This document shows, piece by piece, positions 49,242 to 59,769 of a stretch of 64,000 nucleotides of DNA. The stretch is taken from contig OX377204.1 of NCBI GenBank assembly GCA_947396885.1, forward strand, positions 4,588,001 to 4,652,000. Reading direction: 5' to 3'. This DNA is from Heligmosomoides polygyrus polygyrus. Taxonomy: Eukaryota; Nematoda; Chromadorea; Rhabditida; Heligmosomidae. A program made the position numbers and the translations under genes. Positions within the stretch are counted from its first letter, which is position 1, and each line of letters begins with the position of its first letter. The notes under the pieces are model-generated. The model worked only from the letters and a program-made list of their open reading frames with translations. It was not told the DNA's origin and ran no database searches.

Positions 49242-49290
49242 AACTGACTCTGATAGGACTAACGAGCTGAAACGAAACGAGGAAAAATTG
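49242..49290 (-). promoter_or_regulatory. Probable SL trans-splice acceptor and 25-nt 5' UTR of the ACAD10-like gene
   Basis: On the minus strand a T-rich tract ending GTTTCAG has its AG at 49268-49267, 25 bases before the ATG. Nematode spliced-leader acceptors follow TTTTCAG and sit just upstream of the start codon, so this fits trans-splicing. A conventional intron in the 5' UTR would look the same. Confidence 0.55.
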
Positions 49291-49601
49291 TCATTTTATA
49301 GCTAGGTTTGTCGTTTTGCGAGTAAATAAATAGGACTGACCATAGGACTTGGACAATTTGAGAAATATGATAGTACTAAAGCGAACGACATTGATAAGTA
49401 TGGAAGTTGAGCAGAAGGGAGAGCTCACACCCCTTCTAACTTACCAATAGAATTCGCGCAAAACTTTGGAGGAAGGAGAGATGGAAAGAACGGAGGCACA
49501 CACGACATCATTGTATAACGATGTTCAGCTACAAGTTTGAGAAGACTAACACTCCTGGAACAATTGCAGAGTTGAGTAGCCCATCTGTACACTATCATGT
49601 A

Positions 49602-50480
49602 TTAGGGTGGGCCAAAAGTAATGAGACAATTTCAACAAATTTTTTTATTTCTTTATACCTCAATTAGCTATAAAATTACGGTGCTGAGAAGTGCATTCGC
49701 CATTAAGTTCAATGACCTTGCTGCCATCGATCAACCAACTTCCTGATCCCATCCTTCCAGAACTGCTTGGGCCTGGTGCTGATCCTATGGTTGTCGAGGT
49801 CTGCTTGGGTCCTTGCGTTCCTTCCGACATGAAGTCCTATAGGCTCAAGAAGTGGTGGTAGTCGCATGGAGAGATGTCCGACGAATATGGTGGGTGAGGC
49901 ATGTGAACGTAGCCCAGCTGGCCAAGCTTATCCGTGGTTACTTGTTCCCGATGGGGTGCGGCGTTGTCGAAGAGGAGAAACTTCTTGAAGCGCGGAGGCC
50001 GAATAAGTGCGAGTCGCCGGTCCATCTCTTCTATTTCGTTCACCATGGCATTGGAGTCCATTGTCGTGCTTTTCGAGAACAGCTTCCAGTACACCGGTCC
50101 ATGGGCGCAGACTCGAAAGCTCAGAAGGTGCTTCTCGCCGTAAACATCCCGTCGAACGAAGGTCGGTAACAGGTCACCAGGCCTCACCCAGACTCGCTGC
50201 TTGGCAGGGTTAAGGTAGAAGACGTACTTCTCATCTTGCGAGACTCTTGAGCCCAGGCTGCTCGGGGTTGGGAATTGGGCGAGATTTGCGCGACACGGGT
50301 CGACTCGTCAGACTGGGGCTTCGGCATGCTTCTGGAGAGGGCGAAAAAGGTCACTTCTCAGGTGGCCTTCAGTAAGTAGCCAACAAACATACAAATACGA
50401 GAAGCACGGAATCGGACTCCAGTCACGAATATATGGGCACGGCATGGAGAGTCTCATTACTTTTGCCCCCCCCCCCCTAA
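49602..50480 (-). mobile_element. Mariner-type element (0.88 kb), internally deleted
   Basis: TA flanks both sides, and the inverted ends are clear: TTAGGGTGGGCCAAAAGTAA on the left and, inward from the right, TTAGG with a G run then GCAAAAGTAATGAGAC. The minus-strand frame at 49837-50187 keeps the last catalytic part (FLLFDNAAPHREQVT, MPHPPYSSDISPCDYHHF). The C terminus DGIRKLVDRWQQ lies just outside it. The N-terminal half is missing. It sits just upstream of the host gene's start. Confidence 0.85.
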
Positions 50481-50489
50481 TAACTCATG

Positions 50490-51955
50490 GCTCAGCTCAG
50501 CGTGATACATTTTTTCAATTAAATTTGGACGTTGTCGTAGATTTTTGCTAAAATATTTTTTCTCAAAGAACATACCTCTTTACGAGATTCTGGCTATGAT
50601 ATTAGGCCCCACAAAAGGGGTATGAGGCTTTATTGCACCTCTTGGTTGTGATGTGTCCCTCCAAAGTCATTGGAGAATCAAAGAAACCTAAGGAAATGAT
50701 CGGTCGTTCTCCAAGAGATGGAATGAGCAAGTCGCGAATCGATAAGAAAATTGAACTGGTCGGTAATGCATTGCTGATGTGGGGTGCGAGAAGTGATTAG
50801 GTGATCGTACTGAAGTCTAACCTCAACCTTGACGAGGCTAGGACAAGAATGCGTTTTCATTTTGCTAGAAGACATAAGACAAAAGTCGAGAGCAGAGGCC
50901 GGGCACACTGGGTCGGTGAACGGAACTGCATTATAACGGTGCGGTTATCAGGTGCGGAGGTTGGGTATTTGTGTGTAATCGGCCGTTACTACGCTGTAGT
51001 GCGACGATACTGCTGACTGACCTAACTAGACCGTGCCCTAGGCACCATCACAGGTCACGGAACGGGCATGATTTTGGACGGACAGGGATCAGAAGACAGT
51101 AGTTCATGTGTTTTCAGATTTCCTTAATATGCTGTCATCATACCTGCCGCACCTGATGTCGACGTCATCCTAGACGCCGCCCGTACATTGTGGTTAGCTG
51201 TGGCGTAGTTGTAGTTGTGTTGTAGTTGTGTTCGTCAACAGACAAATTAGCGCCTCTTCTTATCTTGTGGTAGCGTGAGATGTCCTGGACACAAAACAGA
51301 GCCCAATTCTACTCAATAGGTCTGTGACATGCCCTACTATGTGATCTGTGAGCGGAACGTGGACAATGCGCCTCTATGGTTCTGATACCAAACGTTCAGC
51401 GGCCTATCGGCCGTCAGCAGTCTGGTTGGAGGGTTCGCCCCCAAACCCGAAGAGTAAAACACCAACGCCTTCTTTTCTTCTTTAGGCCTTTTTACCTTCA
51501 CTGCAGTAAGGAACTGGTTTTACTATGTAGAATATAGAACAGCGAGATACGATGGGCACGAAAACTTCAAGACTGCTCCTATGAAGTCTGTCCACCCTCT
51601 ATCGCATGTACGCGATTTGTTCTCCGAAGTAGCCGTTCTCTACACGGCGAGAAAGAGATTTTTATCAATACGAAGTGCTTAATCTGCAGAATCTGCAGAA
51701 ATAGATTTAATCGATAATGATCGACTGATCGATATCGTTTACCGTCCAACGGCAGCAATACTCCTCCGATTACTGTAGTCATTCTCCCTACCTACCTCCC
51801 TCACCTTACTATGTGCCGGCAGAAAAACCATATCCTTATTGCCACCTTGAAATTCCACTATCACCTACAATACCTTTCGTGTCATACAGTCAAAAAGCCT
51901 GTTCAAACCGTCGCATGCTCATAACTCCTATACAAGCGTGTCTGCAAATTTACCA
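50490..51955. other. Stretch without a recognised gene
   Basis: Short open frames occur on both strands, but none shows a domain I recognise. No clear repeat borders were seen. TGTAGTTGTG is tandemly repeated at about 51210-51230. Confidence 0.4.
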
Positions 51956-51959
51956 GAAC

Positions 51960-52690
51960 ACCGAATTTTCTCCGTGAGTGGCTGGCTGAAAAGTGACTGA
52001 AAGGTAGCAGGCTTTTTGCCACTGGAGCAACTTATTTCCATGGGCATGCGTGCTTTCGGAGTATCTCAAGCATGGCGTACGTCGCCAGTGCTCTGTCATG
52101 CCAGATATGCCCCGAGAGTGCGCCGTGCGCAATGCGTATAGAATCGAACCTATCAATCGAGAAGGCGAACACATGTTCACTACGCTTCTACATCCTCCCT
52201 GTTCCTTTCAGGGGCAGAAGCACTATGACTTGAGTGGTAACAAACCTGCCTAAATGGAGAAATAGAGTCCGGAAAGGTTTTAACCCGTTAGAGTAAGGGC
52301 GATTCGAAGACGCTTGGGCGAGCAATAGTCCTTGAAGCTTAAGTGGAAATAGTGAACCTCTTTCCAGTCATATATAGGCTGCCGAAGTTTTTTAAACACA
52401 TAGGCAGCTTTGTTACTACTCAAATCCCAGTGGTTCTGCCCCTGAAAGGAAGAGGGAAGATGTAGAAGAGCGGTGAGCATGCATCCGCCTACTCGATTGA
52501 TAAGTTCGATTCTATATGCACTGTGCACGGCCCACTCTTGAAGCATTCCTGGCATGATAGAGTACTGGCAAAAGCCTGCCGGAATGGAAAGTGGTTGAGG
52601 TACTCCGAAAACATGCATGTCCTTGGAAATAAGCTGCTCCAATCCCAAAAAACTTGCTCCAGTCACTTTTCGGCCACACGCGGCGAAAAT
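51960..52690. repeat. Large inverted repeat, arms about 290 bp
   Basis: The left arm (51960-52255) contains GTGGCTGGCTGAAAAGTGAC and CCCTGTTCCTTTCAGGGGCA. The right arm (52395-52685) carries the inverses, TGCCCCTGAAAGGAAGAGGG and CCAGTCACTTTTCGGCCAC. The arms have diverged, and the spacer is about 140 bp. Class unknown. Confidence 0.65.
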
Positions 52691-52696
52691 TAGGCG

Positions 52697-52853
52697 TTCT
52701 GGGGCCAGGTTCATCAACCGCTTACCGGACATCAACGGTACTACCGTATCTGCATCCCCGTATATCTTTGTATCACTTACTATGTATTCGGATATGTTGA
52801 ATCCGTCGTGACATGATACCGGTGACCGTTGATGAATCTGGCCCCTGGTAAAG
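52697..52853. repeat. MITE with GGGGCCAG ends
   Basis: The left GGGGCCAGGTTCATCAACCG and the right (inward GGGGCCAGATTCATCAACGG) are inverted over about 25 bases in a 157-bp element. The ends resemble those of the foldback at 19828-20755. No clear target duplication. Confidence 0.7.
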
Positions 52854-52975
52854 TTGCATATACGCTTGTGTAGAGGAGGAAACGAATCGAACGGTGCCAA
52901 CCGTTTCTCAAAAGAATCTAAAAGTGGAGGAGTTATGAGCATGCGATGGCTTGCAACGGATTAATCCGTCGCAAC

Positions 52976-54107
52976 CAGGGGTGTGCGTTAAATTTTTTCG
53001 GTAAATTTTAAACGACCACTTTTTTAACAAAAAAATTTTGCAATAAAATCGGTAAATTCGTTAAATAATACTTCCCTTACTGCAGTCAATTTAGCAGTAT
53101 TGTAGTATGTAGAAAAACAGATTTCTTTCCTTATTGATCTGTTTCGACTCCATCTACATGGAAGTTATGTCTTCATCTCCACAACAAATAACAACAATCC
53201 ATCTATGATCAACAACACTGTTGTCGCCTGCATCATCTGTCGTCTCGCTGAGTTGCTTGAGTGGGCGCCAGCAGCGTCTTCATTCGTCCCTGGCGTGTGC
53301 CAAAGTGCCCCAATCGCCCCATCACTTGAGAGACACAAAGAGCGTCATATCGGTCGTTCAGGGCTTTCACGAAGAAGTCCAACCAACGCGTTGGTAGCTG
53401 TCCTGGTGTTCCCTTGACTTTGGGATCCAGCTGCAGATGCCTAACGTGTCTGCGAAGCGCATCACGTGGCCAGCCCACCTAATTTTCGACGACTTGGCGT
53501 ACTGACGGCGAAGATTGGAATTCCCGAGGCCTTCTCTAACTTGCGTGAGTCGTGTCACCCTCGGGCATAGTCCCGCTGTGCGTAGCTGATCGCCTCTTCA
53601 TCCTGCTTTCGTATGGCCCAGGTCTCGAACAATAAGGCGTATGTTGGTGCAGGAAGAACAGTAGAGTCACCTAGGTGGGCACGGAGAAGGACGCCTTCTT
53701 CGCCTTCTTCGACGCTGTTGAAAGTTCCCCAAGCCCCGCTCTTACTCCTGCTCAGCTCTGGCACTAGATCGTTAGACCACGTGGAGGCGCACGCAAGCAA
53801 ACTGGTCAATGAGCAAGAAAATACCAAACGACCATATGGACGAGGACCATATCGATTCCTATTTTCACTGATTCAAGTAAGTAGAGAGCTTCCTCGGCAT
53901 CGCAACGATACTCAAAAGCTCATACGAAATTTTTTTACAAAATACATTTACATAAAGAAGGAGCAGAGTTTAAAAATGGTGCGTAATACGTCGTCAATGC
54001 AGTTCAAGGGAAATTTTCGCCGTTAAATTTCGATAAATAATTTTAAAGAAAAATACCGGTAAATCCAGTAAATCGGTAAGTCATTAATCGCTAAATGCAC
54101 ACCTCTG
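52976..54107. repeat. hAT-type element, copy 2, split by an RTE fragment
   Basis: The left end CAGGGGTGTGCGTTAAATTT and right end (inward CAGAGGTGTGCATTTAGCGA) are inverted. Flanks GTCGCAAC and GTTGCAAA fit a decayed 8-bp duplication. The 53.2-53.8 kb RTE fragment and its flanks interrupt it. Confidence 0.65.
53230..53830 (-). pseudogene. 5'-truncated RTE-type LINE fragment
   Basis: Three minus-strand frames (53233-53478, 53367-53558, 53555-53827) match the last 200 residues of the intact RTE ORF in order: [37 protein letters not shown] and [13 protein letters not shown]. The frame is broken. It lies inside a hAT-type element. Confidence 0.8.
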
Positions 54108-54295
54108 GTTGCAAAGCATTTTTTTTTGCCGTACGACGCGGGCAGTATTGCATTAAATGAATAACGATTAAACTCCGCTTGTTGAGTTAGCGAGCCGTTT
54201 TATTTTTTCATAAATTAGCATCATTCCATGTGCATGTTGCTATCTGCTGTGACCATGTAGCGTTAATGACCATGAACATTTAGTGAACTTTTTTT

Positions 54296-54317
54296 GGTTT
54301 AATTACCCAAGTTTGAG
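54296..54317 (+). ncRNA. SL1 spliced-leader-like sequence, copy D
   Basis: It matches SL1 at all 22 positions (GGTTTAATTACCCAAGTTTG, then AG) and is followed by GTAC. The perfect 22-base match cannot be chance in 64 kb. The bases after GT do not match the classical SL1 RNA body as I know it. Confidence 0.7.
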
Positions 54318-54545
54318 GTACGACAGTGTTGCAACCAAGAAGGATCAGGAGTCTTCGATATACTCAGGTGCGTTTGTCTTTTACATGTTCATAATAGCTT
54401 CCCTCCTTACTGAGGAGTTCCGGGGAAGCTCTTATGTTTTTTGTATTTAATTTTCTTACATCCGTATAAGAGTAAGAACGAAGCGGAGTTAGGAATTTCT
54501 GTTACTTTTGTCTTTAGCTTAACGTAGTGCACGTAATAAATTAAT

Positions 54546-54840
54546 TGGGCGCGTGAAGCGCAGTCGGAGGAGGCGCCGGCTGTCGCCTGCACCCGATGAT
54601 ACCAGGTTCCTGGTTCGGATTTTCCGCCCAGGCCATAGAAGCCTTGCATCCCTCCGGAGTCGGTGAATTGGTACTGGACTTATCGGGGAAGGATAAAGCG
54701 CTGATTTGTTCATCGGCTGGCAACCGCAAGTCATTGCATGGCCATATGCGCATTCCAATCGCCTCCACGACATCCCGTAGAAGCAGAATGCGTGGTGCAT
54801 CCCAAAGGCGACTGAATAACGCCGTCCTTTATCCTTTGAT
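54546..54840 (+). repeat. tRNA-derived SINE copy (full length)
   Basis: Head GGGCGCGTGAAGCGCAGTCG, B box CCTGGTTCGGATTTTCCGCC. The body CGGTGAATTGGTACTGGACT and GCCTCCACGACATCCCGTAG leads to the tail GAATAACGCCGTCCTTTATC. This is the best preserved copy for defining the family. Confidence 0.85.
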
Positions 54841-54999
54841 AAGCTAAACGAGAACAAATTGAAACTAAGCTATTTCCGTGTCTTCTTAGAGGGCGTAGGC
54901 TGGTCACTAGCTTACAGGGGTCGAAGCAGGCTGTCGACTCACTTCACCACTTCTAAAACAATATTTGCCTGCACGGTTTTACTGCAAACAACAAAGTTG

Positions 55000-56285
55000 C
55001 CGCCGTCAGACACCCACCGCGATCAATAGTGGCCAGCAGTGGTGTATGTCTGTGTCTGTGCCACAACCTCAAAACAAGCCAGCGCCGCCCGGGCCGCTGA
55101 ATTGCCCCAGCTCACCCCCCAGCTGGGCTGCTCCCGGCCCGGTTCCCTCTTGAAGTTGGTCTTCTGTTGAATCGCTCCATTCTTGCTTTACTCTAGTTGC
55201 TTCGAGTGCTACGTTGACCGCTTAAGCTGCTCACCGAGGTCGTTATAGGCCATGGTTTGGTGACCAACAGCAGTAGAGGTGACATGTGCACTCCTACGAC
55301 GGTGTCCTTCCTCCTCTGTTTTTCGGTGCTCATAGGAAGCCGGGAGCATGCGCGAAAATCAAAAAAAGCCTCTATTTCAAAAGAAAAAATCGAAGGGGAG
55401 TACATTCTAGTGATGACTCCTTTTCCTGATCATTTTTCTTGCTATGGTTTCACACTCTTGCAGCAGAATTTTAGGAGTTGGATTGTACCAGGCCAAGGAA
55501 AACAATATATTGTTTTCCCGTGAGCAATACATTGAGAAAATCCACTCTTAGGAAGGAATGCCCCTCACAACCCGCATAGTGCCCGGTCATTTTTTAAAGC
55601 GTAGACAATTGTATAGCATAAAGTTTGTGAGGAAACCTCAAAATGACGGTTTAGAATGGAGTGTAACCATCAACCATGTGGGCAACACATCGCTTTTGCA
55701 GCACAATTTGCTATAATATTTAACATGTAACAAATCTTCTACAGTCCGAACGAAGAGCTTCTCTACCTCCTTACTTGTATAGCAGCAAGTTGAAGTCCTT
55801 AAGAATCCAATAGGTTAGGGTACTAAGTCTGACCTGCGGCCGGATTCTTTTTATTTTTTGTAATTTGTACACTTCTCCTAGGAATAACCTCTTCTGGTGC
55901 GATCGCAGGTACAGTTCCAGAATTCGTTGCCGATATTCCTAATGCATTCGCTCTTCTGGCTCAGGGCTTTGGGCCTTGCTCTGTCTTTCTAGAACTGCCT
56001 AATCAACTCCAAATGCGGCGCAGTTCTTCAAAAGGTCCTTATTCCTCATATTCTGCCGACTTGTAGCTACTTTTTTCGTCATTCAGAAGTTGCTGTAGGA
56101 ACTTCTATTATTATTTCATGGCAGATTGTCTTTGTGTTTCGATATCTGGTTTCTCCATCGTCTCAGAGTCTGAATCTGACTCTCATCAGTAGCCGCAATT
56201 CTTGTCCTGATAATTAATCGGTGCTATAATGGCTATTCATCGCGTTACAGCGCGTGATTGACTCGTTTCTTGTCCTTAATCTATA
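55000..56285. other. Stretch without a recognised gene
   Basis: A short GC-rich frame near 55050-55150 is proline-rich with no known motif. No inverted ends or coding similarity was recognised. Confidence 0.35.
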
Positions 56286-56289
56286 AAAA

Positions 56290-56449
56290 AGGATAAATGT
56301 CTGCCTAGTCAGTCTCTTTGCGTGATGCGCCATACATTCTACCTCTACGGGATGTCGTGGAAACTATTTGAATGCGTTTTTGGTTGATACAATGACTTGT
56401 GGTAGCCAGTCGATAAACAACTCAGAGCTTTATCCTTCCCAGACAACTT
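56290..56449 (-). repeat. SINE tail and body, cut by a LINE insertion
   Basis: GATGCGCCATACATTCTACC and TACGGGATGTCGTGG, up to TATCCTTCCCAGACAACT, match the SINE. At about 56449 the match stops at a TTCTTCTTCTTC run that begins the LINE 3' end. Confidence 0.7.
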
Positions 56450-57075
56450 CTTCTTCTTCTCGTGAGCGTTTAGTCCCGCGCCGTCACAGGGTCCGCTGCT
56501 TTTGTGATCTGTCGCCACCTCATTCTATCAAGGGCGTCATCTGGCGCAACGCCGATTTTGGCGAGATCTCTCTTGATGACGTCCCTCCACCTTTTCCTTG
56601 GGGCTCCTCTCGGACGCTTTCGGGGTGCCTCGAAATTTAGGGCCAACTTCGTGGGGTGGTCTTCTGAGGATGTGTCGTACCACCTAAGGCGCTGCTCCCT
56701 CATCTTCAGCTGGATCGGAGCTGTCTTCATCACTGCCCTAACATCCTCATTTCGCACTCTGTCCTGACGGGTCCATCCACATGCCCATCTGAGCATCCTC
56801 ATTTCCGCGGCGTGCAGTTGCCGCTCCTGTGCTCTACCCAGGGCCCAGCACTCACAGCCATAGAGGAGGGCAGGCCTCATTACTGTTCTATATAGCTTGC
56901 CCTTGAGTGTCCTGGAGCACCTACGGTTGCAGAGAATTCCTGTGGACTCCCTCCATTTGAGCTATGCTGCATTAATTCGCCCCTGACCGCCTGATCCACG
57001 CTTCCTTCCTCCGATAGGTCGCTTCCGAGGTAGCGGAATTCTTCCACTTTTTCGATCATCTCCCACTGATTCCAC
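56450..57075 (-). pseudogene. 3' end of a LINE reverse transcriptase ORF, 5'-truncated
   Basis: The minus-strand frame at 56470-56880 encodes ALLYGCECWALGRAQERQLH, MRMLRWACGWTRQDRVRNED, REQRLRWYDTSSED and KRPRGAPRKRWRDVIKRDLA. This is the C-terminal region found after the RT in many nematode RTE/CR1-like ORFs. Upstream, KVEEFRYLGSDLSEEGSVDQ is in another frame, so it is shifted at about 56950. A short TTC repeat tail at 56449-56462 marks its 3' end inside a SINE. Confidence 0.75.
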
Positions 57076-57429
57076 TACGACTCTTGATCATGATTTGTGA
57101 CAGGTTTCTCCATCAGCCGGCCTCTCAATCTGGGCTTGACGCTGGAACCGTTGCCATTTTTGCACTTTCTGAGGGCATGGCGAGCCGGACATCACATGAG
57201 GAGACATCACATAGCAATAACCGTTTGTGGTGTCTACCTCTTCTCACACCCCGTGCGGAGTTCATATCACCCCTTTCTTGCCTTCGGGGCGCCCTTTTCC
57301 TGCCTTCGGGGCGTGCTGTGATTCAGACTTCGCTAGGCTTCCGAAGAATTGTCGAACTCCTTCTCAGCTTGGGAGACCCTGCCGGAGATTGAAAACCTCC
57401 GCTGTACATCGCAGTTCGACACCCGTTGC

Positions 57430-57690
57430 CACCCCCACGCCACGATGAGGCGCTGAACCATGTGGGAGCTACCCAGACAACTATGGTAGCAATTCAACGA
57501 CACCGGAGGTTGGAAGGTTTGGTTGGCTGGGTGGAAAGTCCGAACTAAAAAATTGGCTACCATGCACGTCGGAGGGAACGCCATCTGCGCCTCCAGGGTG
57601 GCATTTCCTCCGACGTCTATGTAAATCAAATACGCAATTGAATCGTCTCCAGGATCTTCCGTAGAAGTTAAGTGCACGGCGCATTATACC
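57430..57690. repeat. Rearranged SINE remnant
   Basis: Minus-orientation body and head pieces (CGGAGGTTGGAAGGTTTGGT, GGTGGAAAGTCCGAAC) are followed by a plus-orientation tail (TCTTCCGTAGAAGTTAAGTG, CACGGCGCATTATACC). The copy looks broken or built from two copies. Confidence 0.45.
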
Positions 57691-58079
57691 AAATAAGTTG
57701 TTGCGTCCTCATTGGTGCCCTTTACTTACCTTTTATTTCTTGCATTACTTGGCGAACTTGTGCCTTTTTTCATATTCTTCGCATCTACCGAACCGTCATA
57801 TCCTCAGTAGTATTGCTGTGGCAAGAGCTCCATCAAATTTCATATGCGATCTGCTGAAACTCGTCATTGATGACTTCTGCGCTGGCCGCTGACCCAGCAA
57901 GCATTCTTTTTGCCAGCTTCAGGCGAATCCTGTTCACATATAATTTTCCTACAGCGACAGTGTGATTCTATTAAGTGCACTGATGCTAAGGGCAAAAACC
58001 ACGCGTGAAGGTCAATTGCTCTGCGAGAGGTATTTCAGTGTCACCGACACCTGTATACCACATTCATACACCAGTCTTA
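57690..58079. other. Stretch without a recognised gene
   Basis: There are only short open frames. Nothing recognisable. Confidence 0.35.
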
Positions 58080-59341
58080 TTAGGTTGGAAAAAAAGTCTC
58101 TTCACACTTCGAAATTTTTTTTACCCTTCCCCTTGTAAACGCACTAGCCAATGTTGATTGCTGATTTCGTAATCCTATCACACTTGTCTGCCGTTCGCAC
58201 GCGGACACAGGTTAAGACTCTTCTTGTAATTCGTTATCCACCCAATCTTCCGAACTCAATGCCAGATCTACCTCATGGCCGTTTTCAGCACGGCATTCTT
58301 CATGAATTCATTAAAGAATCCACAGCACGTCAGGCAGCAGACCAAATTAACCACATATATGGCTTGGGATCTACTACTCATCGCGCCTGTTACGAGTGGT
58401 TCGGAAAGTCTTTAAAGGGAGATTATTCACTGAGGGCAAAGCATGGTCAGGAAGGCCAACTGGATTGGACGACAGTGAACTACACCATCTTCTTCGTACC
58501 GATAGTTGGCAGACGACACGTCAGCTGGCAGAGAAGCTCGAAGTGTCTCATAGGATAGTGGGGATCCATCTGAAGAATCTTGGCTTTCATGGAAATTTGG
58601 AGCTTGGATTCCACATGCCCTGTCAGACACTCAGAAAGGTCGACGGCTCTCCATCGCTGCTTCTGTTCTGTCCAGATAAGGAAGAAAATCGTTTCTTCCG
58701 CAGATTGTGACAGGCAAAGAGTCCTGGGTTCTGTGTGCCAACTTCCGAGGAAAAGGCAATGGGTACAAAAGGGAGAGAGCCCTAAGTCTGATCTCAAGCC
58801 CAATGTTCACAAACGGAAGATTCTCTTGAGTGTTTGGTGGATATCAGAGGAGTGATTTATCGGCAAACTCTCAGAAGTGGAGAGACACTTACTGCTGTCA
58901 CATACTGCGGCCAACTCCACAAAGTCGTCGCAACTCTCTAAGAAAACAGGCCGGAGAAGTCGAAGGTGATGATCCTGCATGACGATGCAAATCTACATGT
59001 TGCAAGACTCACAAGAGAAACAATAAAGGAGCTGGGCTGGGAGGTAATGTCACATCCACCGTATAGCCCTAACCTCGTTCGTGCCGACTACCATCTCTTC
59101 CGTGCTTTCAAGCTAGAAATTGGAGAGAAATATTTTGGAACTGATGAAGACCTCAAAAATTGGATTCATCAATGGTTCGACTCCAGAACTGCAGCCTTTT
59201 AAGCGAGAGGAATTGGAAAATTACCCAGTCTTTGGAGAAGTGTAGTGGGACAAAATAGAGTTTATCTCAGTTGATTTGACTTTGTAGTTGTGAAGTAATA
59301 AATCTTTGAAAAAAAATGAAAAGACTTTTTTTCCAACCTAA
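58080..59341 (+). mobile_element. Mariner transposon (1.26 kb), inactive
   Basis: TA flanks both sides; the ends TTAGGTTGGAAAAAAAGTCT (left) and the same sequence read inward from the right are identical over 20 bases. The plus-strand transposase is shifted: ILHEFIKESTARQAADQINH and ACYEWFGK (N-terminal domain), TRQLAEKLEVSHRIVGIHLK (second HTH), then ILHDDANLHVARLTRET and HPPYSPNLVRADYHLFRA (catalytic end). Several frameshifts and stops are present. The near-identical ends suggest a fairly recent copy. Confidence 0.87.
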
Positions 59342-59518
59342 TAAGTAAAGACGCTCGACGTTTGACGTGTTTCCCTGAATTTCATCCAACGCTCGCTTTT
59401 CTTTAATTTGGACCTCTCTCGTTCAGGGAATATAATATCTTGCTCATCCGGCGGCTTAGGAAGCTGTCCAACTATAAAGTAGACTCTAGTTTGTTAGTCT
59501 AGGCATATTTCGGAACGG

Positions 59519-59768
59519 TGTGCACAGAATAGCGCAGTCGGATGAGCTGCCGGCTGTCGCACGCATCCAATTCCAGGTTCCTGGTTCGGATTTCCCGCCC
59601 GGGCCAACCAAGCCTTCCATCCCTCAGGGGTCGGTGAATTGGTACGAGACTTGTGTGGGAGGGATATCTGAATTCTTCATCGACTGTCAAAATCGCCTCC
59701 ACGACATCACGTAGAAGTAGAATGCGTGGCGCATCCCAAACGGGATTGAATAACGCCGTCCTTTAATC
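59519..59768 (+). repeat. tRNA-derived SINE copy with internal deletion
   Basis: The A box TAGCGCAGTCGG, the B box CTGGTTCGGATTTCCCGCCC and the tail AATAACGCCGTCCTTTAATC are present; about 45 bases of the body are missing. Confidence 0.8.
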
Positions 59769-59769
59769 C

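Noticed and set aside
54965..55153. Proline-rich plus-strand frame
   Set aside because: Short, low complexity, no splice context or conserved motif.
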